Source: Curtobacterium sp. MCBA15_009 | Lineage (GTDB): Bacteria; Actinomycetota; Actinomycetes; Actinomycetales; Microbacteriaceae | DNA: 64,000 nucleotides | Direction: 5' to 3' | Assembly (NCBI RefSeq): GCF_001864895.1 | Contig: NZ_MJGO01000039.1 | Coordinates: forward strand, 287,117 to 351,116 | Shown here: one piece after another, positions 53,190-61,267 of the stretch | How the letters are laid out: the number at the start of each line of letters is the position of its first letter | Numbering within the stretch: position 1 is the stretch's first letter | Notes under the pieces: generated by a model | Database searches by the model: none | What the model was told of the DNA's origin: nothing | What the model saw: the letters and a program-made list of their open reading frames with translations, nothing else | Made by a program: the position numbers and the translations under genes

Positions 53190-53765
53190 ATGCCCAGGAA
53201 GCCCGACCCCACGCTCAAGCCGGCGATCCTCGAGAAGGTCACCGAGCACCTGCTCGACACCAAGCTCGAGGACGTCTCCGTCCGCAGCCTCGGCCGGGTC
53301 CTCGGCACGAGCGCCTACCCGATCGTGTACCACTTCGGCACACGAGAGGCCCTGATCCAGGCGGTCGTCGACCACCTCGCCGAGACCGTCACCGCCGCCG
53401 ACCTCGACCCGGCGTCGGACCACGCAGCGCTGACCGACTGGCTCGTCACGACCTTCGGCGGCCTCGACCACCCGGAGCGTGCGCTCGCAGCCCGACTCAC
53501 CTTCGAGCTCGGCTCGGTCGAGGCGCTCGACGGCCACCGCCACCAGCACGCCGCACACCGCTGCCGGGTCGAGACGATCACCGCGTGGGTCGTCGCCCAC
53601 GGCACTCCCCCGGACGACGCCGAGCTCCTCGCGCAGGACGCCGTCCTCGCCGCGCGCGGCGCACAGTGGGGGTCCCTCGTCGATCCCGAGCACACCGACG
53701 TGGACGCAGCCCTCCGGGCGGTCGCGGACGAACTGGCCGCGAGCACCGGAGCCGTCCGGGCCTGA
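53190..53765 (+). CDS. TetR family transcriptional regulator
   Basis: The 191-aa regulator has the N-terminal helix-turn-helix VSVRSLGRVLGTSAYPIVYH (about residues 30-49), then FGTREALIQAVVDHL. The ligand domain is not diagnostic. ATG 53190 has GGAG 6 nt upstream. It follows the serine hydrolase and ends before a bidirectional terminator. Its target is unknown. Confidence 0.88.
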   Translation: MPRKPDPTLKPAILEKVTEHLLDTKLEDVSVRSLGRVLGTSAYPIVYHFGTREALIQAVVDHLAETVTAADLDPASDHAALTDWLVTTFGGLDHPERALAARLTFELGSVEALDGHRHQHAAHRCRVETITAWVVAHGTPPDDAELLAQDAVLAARGAQWGSLVDPEHTDVDAALRAVADELAASTGAVRA

Positions 53766-53820
53766 CGACGACCACACCGACGACGGAGCGGTCCGGCGCC
53801 GACCACCCCGCTGCGGGGAC

Positions 53821-53861
53821 GACGACGGGGCACGGTGCCGTCGGCACCGTGCCCCGTCGTC
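53821..53861. terminator. Bidirectional terminator between the TetR and superoxide dismutase genes
   Basis: A 19-bp perfect stem (GACGACGGGGCACGGTGCC and its mirror) with a GTC loop lies between two convergent genes. Confidence 0.9.
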
Positions 53862-53897
53862 AGGGTCGGGTCAGCGTCGTGGCCCGTCGCGCACGTC

Positions 53898-54512
53898 TCA
53901 GACCGTGACGAAGGACTGCGACTTCGCGTTGGCGAAGCGCGCCGCGACGTTCTCCCAGTCGACGATGTTCCAGACGGCCTTCACGTAGTCGGCCTTGACG
54001 TTGAGGTAGTCGAGGTAGAAGGCGTGCTCCCACATGTCGAGCAGGAAGATCGGCACGAGACCGAACGGCACGTTGGCCTGCTGGTCGAACAGCTGGAAGG
54101 TGGTCAGCTTCTGGCCGACGGTGTCCCAGGCCAGGACGGCCCAGCCGGAGCCCTGGATGCCGTTCGCGACGGCGGCGAACTGCGCCTGGAACTTCTCGAA
54201 CGAACCGAAGAACTCGTCGATCGCCGCGGCGAGCTCGCCCTCGGGGACCTTGGTGTCCGGGCCGAGGTTGGTCCAGAAGATCGAGTGGTTGACGTGGCCA
54301 CCGAGGTGGAACGCCAGGTCCTTCTCGAGCTTGTTGATCGCACCGAAGTTGCCCGACTCGCGAGCCTCGCCGAGCTGCTGCAGGGCGGTGTTCGCGCCGG
54401 TGACGTAGGCCTGGTGGTGCTTGTCGTGGTGCAGCTGCATGATCTTGCCGCTGATGTGCGGCTCGAGTGCGGCGTAGTCGTACGGCAGCTCCGGCAGGGT
54501 GTACTCAGCCAT
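53898..54512 (-). CDS. Superoxide dismutase (Mn/Fe)
   Basis: The 204-aa enzyme turns superoxide into oxygen and hydrogen peroxide. Metal ligands are seen as H28 (MQLHHDKHH), H76 ([10 protein letters not shown]), D159 and H163 ([13 protein letters not shown]). [10 protein letters not shown] and WAVLAWD are typical of the Mn-type. ATG 54512 has AAAGGA 6 nt upstream. Confidence 0.96.
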   Translation of the reverse strand: MAEYTLPELPYDYAALEPHISGKIMQLHHDKHHQAYVTGANTALQQLGEARESGNFGAINKLEKDLAFHLGGHVNHSIFWTNLGPDTKVPEGELAAAIDEFFGSFEKFQAQFAAVANGIQGSGWAVLAWDTVGQKLTTFQLFDQQANVPFGLVPIFLLDMWEHAFYLDYLNVKADYVKAVWNIVDWENVAARFANAKSQSFVTV

Positions 54513-54556
54513 GTGAGTTCCTTTCGATCAGTGGGTTGCGGATGGGATCCCGCGGC

Positions 54557-55066
54557 TCACGAGAGCCGGGAACGATCGGTGAGGGAGTGGAATTCCCGGT
54601 TGTGGTAGACCAGCGGCTCGCCGCGGTCGAGTCCGACGATGATGTCCAGGACCTCGGCGACGACGACGGTCGAGCTGCCGATGGGGGTCGTGGACAACGG
54701 GCGGCAGCGCAGTGCACTCGCGGCGCCGGGCAGGTAGCGGTCGCCGGAGGGCAGCGTCCCCCAGATCGGGTCGTCGGCGGCCGGGCTGCCGGTCGAGGCG
54801 AAGCGACGGGCGAGGTCGACGCCGCGGGAGTCGACGAGGTGCACGACGAACACGGGGGCACCGAGCACGACGCCGGCGGAGCCGGAGTTCGTCGAGAGCG
54901 AGAACACCAGGACCGGCGGGTCGACGGCGACGCTCGCGACGCTCGAGGCGGTCAGTCCGGTGGGGCCGTCGGGCCCCTCCGCCGTGATGACGGCGACTCC
55001 GGCCGGGTGGCCGCGGAAGGCGGACTTGTACGCGTCGGCGATCGTCGCGGGGGCTTCGTCGGGCAT
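54557..55066 (-). CDS. Flavin reductase family protein
   Basis: The 169-aa FMN-binding split-barrel protein has AYKSAFRGHPAGVAVITAEG, GLTASSVASVAVDPPVLVFS and the HxxLxxxS-like end FHSLTDRSRL. Such reductases supply reduced flavin to monooxygenases; no partner is nearby. The start is not certain: ATG 55066 is 15 nt after GGAGGA, and GTG codons about 36 nt upstream are possible. A palindrome lies in its promoter. Confidence 0.85.
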   Translation of the reverse strand: MPDEAPATIADAYKSAFRGHPAGVAVITAEGPDGPTGLTASSVASVAVDPPVLVFSLSTNSGSAGVVLGAPVFVVHLVDSRGVDLARRFASTGSPAADDPIWGTLPSGDRYLPGAASALRCRPLSTTPIGSSTVVVAEVLDIIVGLDRGEPLVYHNREFHSLTDRSRLS

Positions 55067-55128
55067 GGTGTTCGTGGTCGTTCCTCCGGTGGGGGTGGTC
55101 ACCACGCGGTGGCCAGGTCCCAACGTAT

Positions 55129-55150
55129 GACCTGAACCATGGTTGAGGTC
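55129..55150 (-). promoter_or_regulatory. Operator-like palindrome in the flavin reductase promoter
   Basis: GACCTGAACCATGGTTGAGGTC is a near-perfect 22-bp inverted repeat (one mismatched pair). Reading leftwards it sits between TTGACC (about 55147-55152) and TACGTT (about 55122-55127), with a spacer of about 19 nt. Confidence 0.5.
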
Positions 55151-55241
55151 AACGATTCACAGGTTCGGCGGCTCCCGGGCGTGCCGCACGGGCCCCGCCG
55201 CGCCCCGCGCAACGCGTCGCCGGGCTCGGCGGAGGGACTTC

Positions 55242-55292
55242 GTGAGCAGGAACGGTCGGGTCGCTCGCGGCGACCCGACCGCTTCTGCTCAC
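55242..55292 (-). terminator. Terminator after the MFS exporter gene
   Basis: CGGTCGGGTCGC / GCGACCCGACCG forms a 12-bp stem with a 5-nt loop, extended outwards by GTGAGCAG / CTGCTCAC around small bulges. Confidence 0.75.
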
Positions 55293-55356
55293 CGAGCGCG
55301 CACCGGCCGGCCCCGGCGCGAGCGCGCACGGCAGCCCGGGCGCGCACGGCCCGGCG

Positions 55357-56880
55357 TCAGCGGCGCTTGAGCATGACGACCGCGCCGGCGGCAGCGACCA
55401 CCATGAGCACGGCGGCGACGCCGGCGGTGATCGTCACGCCGGAGTCGAAGGCCGCACGCGCCGACTCCAGGAGCGCCTGCCCCGCCGGGCCGCCGAGCGT
55501 CGAGGCCGCCGACACCGCGCCGCCGAGGGTCTCCTGCGCCGCGACGTGCGCCCCGGCCGACAGCCCGTCGGGCACCAGGACGTTCGCGCGGTAGGTCGTC
55601 GCCAGGATCGTGCCGAGCACCGCCGTGCCGAGGACGGCGCCGATCTCGTACGCCGTCTCGGACATCGCCGAGGCGGCCCCGGCCTTGTCCGCCGGCGCGG
55701 TCGAGATGATGAGGTCGTTCGTCACCGTCTCCGACGCGCCGATGCCGATGCCGAGCAGGACGAACGCGAACGCCAGCGCGGCGATCGACGCGTGGTGCCC
55801 GAGCACGGCGACGAGCGCGTAGGCCGCCGCCGAGAACAGCAGCGAGACCGACACGACCCAGCGCGGCGCGACCCGGGCGACGACCGGCACCACCGCGAGC
55901 CCGGCGATGATCGTGAGCACGGACCCCGGGATGAGCACGAGTCCGGAGGCGAACGGGTCGAGGCCGGCGACGAGCTGCAGGTGCTGCGCGATGAAGAACA
56001 GGAACCCGGTCAGCGAGAACATCGCCGCGAGGTTCATGAGCACGCTGCCGGTGAAGGCGGTGCTGCGGAAGAGCCGGAGGTCGAGCATGGGCGTCCGGGA
56101 GCGCAGCTGCCGCCGGACGAACGCGATGCCGCAGACCACGCCGACGGCGAGCAGGGCGACGGCGAGCCCGCGCTCCTCGGGGTGCACGACGGACTTGATC
56201 GCCCAGACGGTCGGCGCGAGGGCACCGAGCGACAGCACCATGCTCGGCACGTCGACAGGGCCGGGCAGCGGGTCCCGCGACTCCGGCACGCAGAACGGCA
56301 CGCCGACGAGCATGAGCACGAGGATCGGCACCGCGACCACGAAGACGCTGCCCCAGTGGAAGTGCGCGAGCAGGGTCCCGCCGACGAGCGGACCGAGTGC
56401 GTTCCCGGCGGCGAACATCGTCGACCAGACGGCGAGCGCCATGCGCCGCTCCCCCGCGTCGACGAAGACGTTGCGGATGATGGAGAGCGTCGCCGGCATG
56501 AGCATCGCACCGAAGACCCCCATCGCGACCCGGGCGGCGACGAGCATCCAGGCGTCGGTGGCGAACGCTGCGGCGACCGAGAACAGGGCGAAGCCGGTGG
56601 CCCCGATCACCAGGATGCGGCGCCGGCCGATGCGGTCGCCGATGCTGCCCATCACCACGAGCAGGCCCGCAAGCACGAGCGGGTAGGAGTCGACGATCCA
56701 GAGCTGGGTGGCGGCGTCGGGCTCGAGCGCCCGGCTGATGGACGGCAGCGCGAAGCTCAGCACGGTGTTGTCCACCGAGATGAGCAGCACCGGCAGCATG
56801 AGGACGGCGAGCGCGAGGAAGCGTCGGGCGCGGCTCCCCCGGACACGGGTGGCGACGGGGCTGGTGAGCAGTGCGGACAC
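55357..56880 (-). CDS. MFS multidrug exporter, DHA2 (14-helix) family
   Basis: The 507-aa proton antiporter resembles QacA/SmvA. It begins LALAVLMLPVLLISVDNTVL (motif D1), then LWIVDSYPLVLAGLLVVMGS and GDRIGRRRILVIG (motif A), with motif C-like GNALGPLVGGTLL. Fourteen membrane segments can be counted. GTG 56880 has AGGAG 6 nt upstream. Its promoter contains an operator-like palindrome, so a TetR-type repressor probably controls it. Confidence 0.93.
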   Translation of the reverse strand: MSALLTSPVATRVRGSRARRFLALAVLMLPVLLISVDNTVLSFALPSISRALEPDAATQLWIVDSYPLVLAGLLVVMGSIGDRIGRRRILVIGATGFALFSVAAAFATDAWMLVAARVAMGVFGAMLMPATLSIIRNVFVDAGERRMALAVWSTMFAAGNALGPLVGGTLLAHFHWGSVFVVAVPILVLMLVGVPFCVPESRDPLPGPVDVPSMVLSLGALAPTVWAIKSVVHPEERGLAVALLAVGVVCGIAFVRRQLRSRTPMLDLRLFRSTAFTGSVLMNLAAMFSLTGFLFFIAQHLQLVAGLDPFASGLVLIPGSVLTIIAGLAVVPVVARVAPRWVVSVSLLFSAAAYALVAVLGHHASIAALAFAFVLLGIGIGASETVTNDLIISTAPADKAGAASAMSETAYEIGAVLGTAVLGTILATTYRANVLVPDGLSAGAHVAAQETLGGAVSAASTLGGPAGQALLESARAAFDSGVTITAGVAAVLMVVAAAGAVVMLKRR

Positions 56881-56984
56881 GGCGGACTCCTGGGACTTCG
56901 AGCCGGACCAGGTCGACGGCGGGTGGTACGTGGGGCAGACGAGACGGGACGCGGGATGGACACGCGCCCCGTCAGGACTCCGTT

Positions 56985-57014
56985 AGTGTACCGTCTGGAC
57001 GGTTTTGGTTGCAA
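56985..57014 (-). promoter_or_regulatory. Promoter of the MFS exporter with TetR-type operator
   Basis: Reading leftwards, -35 TTGCAA (57009-57014) and -10 TACACT (plus-strand 56985-56990) are 18 nt apart. The inverted repeat ACCGTC-TG-GACGGT (56990-57003) fills the spacer. An adjacent GGTTGCAACC gives further symmetry. Confidence 0.6.
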
Positions 57015-57028
57015 CCGCAACCAAGCGC

Positions 57029-57072
57029 CGGTCGGGAGGCTCGTCACCAGACCGCCCCGCGCCTCCCGTCCG
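57029..57072 (-). terminator. Hairpin after the LacI gene, GGGAGGC core
   Basis: CGGTCGGGAGGC and GCCTCCCGTCCG pair with one mismatch across a 20-nt loop, 60 nt after the LacI stop. Same family as the 32004, 48037 and 49627 hairpins. Confidence 0.65.
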
Positions 57073-57132
57073 TCAGGCGCTCGGTACCGGGTCGGGCCGC
57101 CGTCCGCAGCGCGCGCCGCGGGGGGCGTCGCG

Positions 57133-58152
57133 CTAGGCCGACTCCCGCAGGAGCAGCCGGTGCCGGACCGTCCGCTGGACCTCCGGACCGGAACGCGGCA
57201 GCTCCCCCGCCAACATGCCGAGCGCGAGGTCGATGGCCGCACGCGCGACCTCGTCGAGGTCGACCGCGAGCGTCGTGAGCGTCGGCGCCACGAGCTCCCC
57301 GAGCGGCAGCCCGTCCACCCCGACCACGCGCACGGCGCCCGGCACGTCCACCCCCGCACGTCGGCAGGCCTGCAGGACGCCGAGCGCCGTGACGTCGTTG
57401 AACGCCACGAACGCGTCGAGCCGACGGAACCGACCGAGCGCCCGTGTCGCCTCGGCCGCACCGCACTCCGCCGTCGCCTGCGCGGCGTGCACGAGCTCCG
57501 GCAGGTACCCGCGGCGGCGCAGGGCATCGGTGACGAGCGCACCGCGGACGCTCGGCCGGCCGGCCTCGGAGTGGTCGAGCACCACCGGGTGCCGCACACC
57601 GGCGGCGACCAGGTGGTCGGCGAGGGCCTCGACGGCGTCGGTGGGGTCCAGCCGCACCGCTGCCGTCGACGGTTCGGTGTGCGGGTCGAGCTCCACCATC
57701 GGGACGGTGCCGAGCAACGCGTTCCAGCGCTCCCGGCGGGCGCCGAGGTACCCGATGACGACGTCGGTCTGGGCACCGAGCGCCTGCACCATCCGGTCGG
57801 CGTCGCTCGCCAGGTCGACGTCGGCGAGCATGACGTTCCAGCCCTGCTCGGCGGCGAGCCGGAAGACCGCCGACGCGAGCTGCGGTGTATAGGGGTTGCG
57901 CAGGTCGTTGACGACGAGACCGAGCTGGTGGTCGCCGCCGGTGACGAGGCCGCGGCCGAACCGCGACGGACGGTAGTCCAACCGCTCGGCCGCCGCGAGC
58001 ACGCGCTCCTTCGTCGCGGCACTGATGCCGCTCAGGCCGTTCACCGCGCGCGTGACCGTCTGCCGCGACACCCCGGCGGCCGCGGCGACGTCGAGGATCG
58101 TCGCGCGGCCGCCGGGTGCGGCGCCTTCGGTCAGTCGCGGAGGTCCAGCCAT
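57133..58152 (-). CDS. LacI family transcriptional regulator
   Basis: The 339-aa repressor has the DNA-binding part TILDVAAAAGVSRQTVTRAV (about residues 18-37) with GISAATKERVLAAAERLDYRP, and a periplasmic-binding-like sensor domain starting LGLVVNDLRNPYTPQL. ATG 58152 overlaps the end of the fusion-enzyme gene by 22 nt, so the two are co-transcribed. It probably represses the operon through the two CGTGAACNTTCACG sites upstream. Confidence 0.93.
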   Translation of the reverse strand: MAGPPRLTEGAAPGGRATILDVAAAAGVSRQTVTRAVNGLSGISAATKERVLAAAERLDYRPSRFGRGLVTGGDHQLGLVVNDLRNPYTPQLASAVFRLAAEQGWNVMLADVDLASDADRMVQALGAQTDVVIGYLGARRERWNALLGTVPMVELDPHTEPSTAAVRLDPTDAVEALADHLVAAGVRHPVVLDHSEAGRPSVRGALVTDALRRRGYLPELVHAAQATAECGAAEATRALGRFRRLDAFVAFNDVTALGVLQACRRAGVDVPGAVRVVGVDGLPLGELVAPTLTTLAVDLDEVARAAIDLALGMLAGELPRSGPEVQRTVRHRLLLRESA

Positions 58153-60188
58153 GCCACCTGTTCCGGGGTGAGGTCGACGGAGAGGCCCGTCATCGAGGAC
58201 CGGGCCTCCGCGATCGTACGCGGACCGAAGAGCGGGAACGTCGGGAACGGCTGGTGCAGCACGTACGCCAGGGCGATCGCGGTGGCCGGCACGCCGAACC
58301 GCTCGCCGAGCTCGGTCGCGCGGCGGAGCCGCTCGAAGTTCGCGTCGCTGTAGTAACAGCGCACGAGCTCGGCGTCGCTGGTGTCCTCCGGCTTCGCCCG
58401 CCCGGTGAAGAACCCGCGTGCCTGCGACGACCACGGCAGCAGCGGGACCTGGCGCTCCTCGAGCCAGGCCTTCGACGCGGCGTCGGTCGCGTGCACGCAG
58501 CCGTCCCACGGCACGTCGTACGCCTCGGCGAGCCCGAAGTGGTTGCTGAGCACCTCGAACCCGTGCTTGCCGTTCGCGCGCGCCCACGCGTTCGCCTCGT
58601 CGAAGCGCGCGGTCGTCCAGTTCGAGCCGCCGTAGACCCGGATGCGGCCGGCGCGACGGTGCTCGTCGAGGACGTCGACGAACTCCCCCACCGGGATGTC
58701 CGGGTTGTCCCGGTGCATCATGTAGACGTCCGCGTAGTCGGTGCCCTGGCGGTCCAGGCTCTCGAGCAGCTGCCTCGTCAGCGACTCCGGGTCGCAGAAG
58801 GGCGTGTGCGCGCCCTTCGTGATGACGACCACGTCCTCGCGGATCCCGCGGTTCTGGATCCACCGGCCGAGGCGCCCCTCGAGCACGCCGCCGCCGTAGA
58901 CGTAGCCGGTGTCGAAGACGTTGCCGCCCTGCTCGACGAACAGGTCGAAGATCGCGCTGGCGTGGGCCAGGTCGGGCTGGTTGTCGACGCCCATCACCAG
59001 GCGGGACAGCTGCTTGCCGACGCCCGGGACCTCGCCGTACCGCATCGGGTTGCCGGCGCGGTCCGGCTCGTGGGCGGCGACCGTGAGCGGCCGGCCGGAC
59101 ACGGTCGGGATGTCCGCGGTCTCGGCCTCGAACGGGTAGCGGAGACCGATCGCGGCACGCCACCGGTCGAGCGTGCGGGCCGTCGCGAGGGACTCGTCGA
59201 GCGTCATCTGCGCCGCGTCGACCGACCCCGTGCGCAGGGCGTCGGTGGTGGCGTCGGCCTCGAGCGCGTAGGGGTGCGCCCCGGGGAAGGTCAGCGTGCG
59301 GGGGTCCTCGTCGACGGTGTGGACCTGGATCGTGGGGGCGTCGCCGAGGGTCCACGGGTCGGTGAGCACGATGCGCCCGCGGCTGCCGTGCACGGTGACG
59401 GCGTTGTCGTCCTGCACGCGGACACCCGTGCGGACGGACGCGGTGATGCCGCCCCGGTAGGTCAGCTGCGCGACGGTCCACTCGTCGACCCCGGTCGGGC
59501 CGAGGGTGCCGTGCGCGCTGAGCTCGGTGGGCTCGGCGACGGCGACGCCGGTGGCGGCCTGCACGACCGCTGCAGCCATGGTCACCGGGTAGCCACCGAC
59601 GTCGAGGATGCCGCCGCCGGCGGTGTTGACGTCGAACAGCCGACCGGTGCGCTCGCCCGCCCGGAAGGCGAACGCGGCGTCGACGTGCGTGACCTCGCCG
59701 ACCGCACCCTCGCGCACGAGGTCGAGCAGTGCGGCGGTCTGCGGGTGGAACCGGTACATGTAGGCCTCGACGAGGGGCAGTCCGGCCTGCCGTGCGGCGT
59801 CCGCCAGCGCCATCGCGGTGCCGTGGTTCGGCGCGAGCGGCTTCTCGCAGAGCACGGCCTTGCCCGCCTCGAGCGCGGCGAGCACGAGTGCGGCGTGGCC
59901 CGTGTGCACGGTCGAGACGTAGACGGCGTCGACGCGGGGATCGGCGAGGGCGTCGGTGTGGGTCCCGGCCGCGACGTCGGCGAAGCCGTGCCCGACGGCC
60001 TCGTCGGCGAAGGCCCGTGCCCGCTCCGCCGACGTGCTGCCGGCGGCGGCGAGCACGGCACCGGACGCGCTGGCCGGCAGCTGGGACAGGAAACGGCGTG
60101 CGATCTGGCCGGGGCCGAGGACGGCCCACCCGGGGGTCTGCTCGCCGGTCGGGCTGTTGCTGGAGGTGGTCGCGGTCTGCGCTGACAT
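58131..60188 (-). CDS. Fusion protein: Gfo/Idh/MocA oxidoreductase and aldo/keto reductase
   Basis: One 685-aa frame joins two redox enzymes. Residues about 17-345 are a Gfo/Idh/MocA dehydrogenase (WAVLGPGQIARRFLSQ, CEKPLAPNHG, GGGILDVGGYP). Residues about 365-685 are an aldo/keto reductase with the full catalytic set: Asp and Tyr in NVFDTGYVYGGG, Lys in VITKGAH and His in MMHRDNPD. A short linker (TAAHEPDRAGNPMRYGEVPG or similar) joins them without a stop or frameshift. ATG 60188 has AAGGA 6 nt upstream. It is likely a two-step sugar redox converter (ketone intermediate passed between sites). The LacI gene follows with a 22-nt overlap. Confidence 0.9.
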   Translation of the reverse strand: MSAQTATTSSNSPTGEQTPGWAVLGPGQIARRFLSQLPASASGAVLAAAGSTSAERARAFADEAVGHGFADVAAGTHTDALADPRVDAVYVSTVHTGHAALVLAALEAGKAVLCEKPLAPNHGTAMALADAARQAGLPLVEAYMYRFHPQTAALLDLVREGAVGEVTHVDAAFAFRAGERTGRLFDVNTAGGGILDVGGYPVTMAAAVVQAATGVAVAEPTELSAHGTLGPTGVDEWTVAQLTYRGGITASVRTGVRVQDDNAVTVHGSRGRIVLTDPWTLGDAPTIQVHTVDEDPRTLTFPGAHPYALEADATTDALRTGSVDAAQMTLDESLATARTLDRWRAAIGLRYPFEAETADIPTVSGRPLTVAAHEPDRAGNPMRYGEVPGVGKQLSRLVMGVDNQPDLAHASAIFDLFVEQGGNVFDTGYVYGGGVLEGRLGRWIQNRGIREDVVVITKGAHTPFCDPESLTRQLLESLDRQGTDYADVYMMHRDNPDIPVGEFVDVLDEHRRAGRIRVYGGSNWTTARFDEANAWARANGKHGFEVLSNHFGLAEAYDVPWDGCVHATDAASKAWLEERQVPLLPWSSQARGFFTGRAKPEDTSDAELVRCYYSDANFERLRRATELGERFGVPATAIALAYVLHQPFPTFPLFGPRTIAEARSSMTGLSVDLTPEQVAWLDLRD

Positions 60189-60205
60189 GCGGATCCTTGT
60201 CGTGT

Positions 60206-60219
60206 CGTGAACCTTCACG
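60206..60219. promoter_or_regulatory. LacI-type operator O1
   Basis: CGTGAACCTTCACG is a 14-bp near-perfect palindrome lying between the presumed transcription start and the ATG of the fusion gene, a repression-by-roadblock position. It matches the second site at 60309. Confidence 0.65.
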
Positions 60220-60228
60220 GTCCCGTCG

Positions 60229-60257
60229 ACCGTAGCGTCCCGAACGCGCCGGATCAA
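60229..60257 (-). promoter_or_regulatory. Promoter of the fusion-lacI operon
   Basis: Reading leftwards, -35 TTGATC (plus-strand 60252-60257) and -10 TACGGT (60229-60234) are 17 nt apart, placing the start about 60222, just before O1. Confidence 0.6.
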
Positions 60258-60308
60258 CGGTTCGCGGCCACAGACGGCGTGTCCCCTCGTGGTGCACGGC
60301 AACGACTT

Positions 60309-60322
60309 CGTGAACGTTCACG
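60309..60322. promoter_or_regulatory. LacI-type operator O2
   Basis: CGTGAACGTTCACG is a perfect 14-bp palindrome with the central CG typical of LacI-family operators, 103 bp centre-to-centre from O1. It lies upstream of the operon promoter and 68 nt before the divergent TetR gene. Confidence 0.7.
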
Positions 60323-60389
60323 AGAACCGGTGCCCGAAGCCGTGGACGCACGCGCGCTGGGGGCCGCTCCCGCATGGCAGACTCTCGGC

Positions 60390-60938
60390 ATGGCCAGTGC
60401 CCGTGACCGCGTCCTCGACAGCTTCGTCGCCATCGTGTGCGAGGAGGGCGAGCGTCCCGCGACCCTCGACGCCGTCGCCGCCCGGGCCGGGGTGTCGAAG
60501 GGCGGACTGCTCTACCACTTCGGGTCCAAGGCGGCGCTGGTCGAGGGGCTCTGCGAACGGCTCTCCGACCTGTCCGCGATCGACGTCGAGCGGATGCGCG
60601 AGGCCGAGGACGGGCCCGCCCGCTACTTCGTCCGCAACTGCCTGTTCGTCGGCAGCGAGCTCGACCTCGTGCTCCTCGCCGCGAGCCGCCTGCAGCAGGC
60701 CGGGTACGAGGAAGCCGGTCGGACCCTCGACGACACCGAGAACGCGTGGCTCGAGACCCTGGTCGAGGCCCTCGGCGACGAGCCGACGGCCCAGGCGGTG
60801 AAGCTCCTCGGCGACGGCCTGTACCACCAGGCGTCGCTCGGGGCCGCGAGCGACGTCCGGCCGCACCGCGGCAGCGTCGACATGGAGCCGCTGCTCACCG
60901 TCGTCGACCGGCTCATCGCGACCCGACCCGGAGCGTGA
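60390..60938 (+). CDS. TetR/AcrR family transcriptional regulator
   Basis: The 182-aa regulator has the helix-turn-helix TLDAVAARAGVSKGGLLYHF (about residues 25-44) followed by GSKAALVEGL. ATG 60390 lies 6 nt after CAGACT, a weak leaderless arrangement; the frame to 60207 would cross both operators and is rejected. Such KGGLLYHF-type regulators often control efflux pumps. Target unknown. Confidence 0.9.
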   Translation: MASARDRVLDSFVAIVCEEGERPATLDAVAARAGVSKGGLLYHFGSKAALVEGLCERLSDLSAIDVERMREAEDGPARYFVRNCLFVGSELDLVLLAASRLQQAGYEEAGRTLDDTENAWLETLVEALGDEPTAQAVKLLGDGLYHQASLGAASDVRPHRGSVDMEPLLTVVDRLIATRPGA

Positions 60939-61004
60939 ACCGGCGTCCCCGCTCCTGGGGATAGACTGGGCGACGTTCCACTCGTCGACACCCGGAGGTA
61001 TCCC

Positions 61005-61175
61005 GTGGGCCGCGTCATCGCCGCTGTTTTCTCGATCCTGCTGCTGCTGGTGTCGATGTACCTGTTCGGGTTCGCCTTCCAGGTCGAGTCCGGCCAGGCC
61101 TTCGTCTTCATGGCCGGCGTGCTCCTGATGAGCCTCTCGTTCTTCCTGCCGATCCACGTGTTCGGCAAGCGGTAA
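61005..61175 (+). CDS. Small membrane protein, 56 aa
   Basis: The short frame reads VGRVIAAVFSILLLLVSMYL and continues with a second helix FMAGVLLMSLSFFLPIHVFG, so it is a two-helix membrane protein. GTG 61005 has CCGGAGG 5 nt upstream, and TAGACT (60962-60967) is the probable -10. A clear terminator follows. The family is unknown to me, but start signals and codon usage look real. Confidence 0.75.
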   Translation: MGRVIAAVFSILLLLVSMYLFGFAFQVESGQAFVFMAGVLLMSLSFFLPIHVFGKR

Positions 61176-61190
61176 CCAACCCGCACGACG

Positions 61191-61229
61191 GAACGGCCCC
61201 GCACCTCTCCGAGAGGCGCGGGGCCGTTC
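61191..61229. terminator. Terminator between the small membrane gene and ribH
   Basis: A 12-bp perfect stem (GAACGGCCCCGC / GCGGGGCCGTTC) encloses an inner CCTCTC / GAGAGG pair. It lies 16 nt after the stop of the 56-aa gene and 38 nt past the ribH stop, so it can serve both. Confidence 0.85.
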
Positions 61230-61267
61230 TGCGTGGTCGCACCGTCGGTGCGCGGTGTCGTGCCGGA

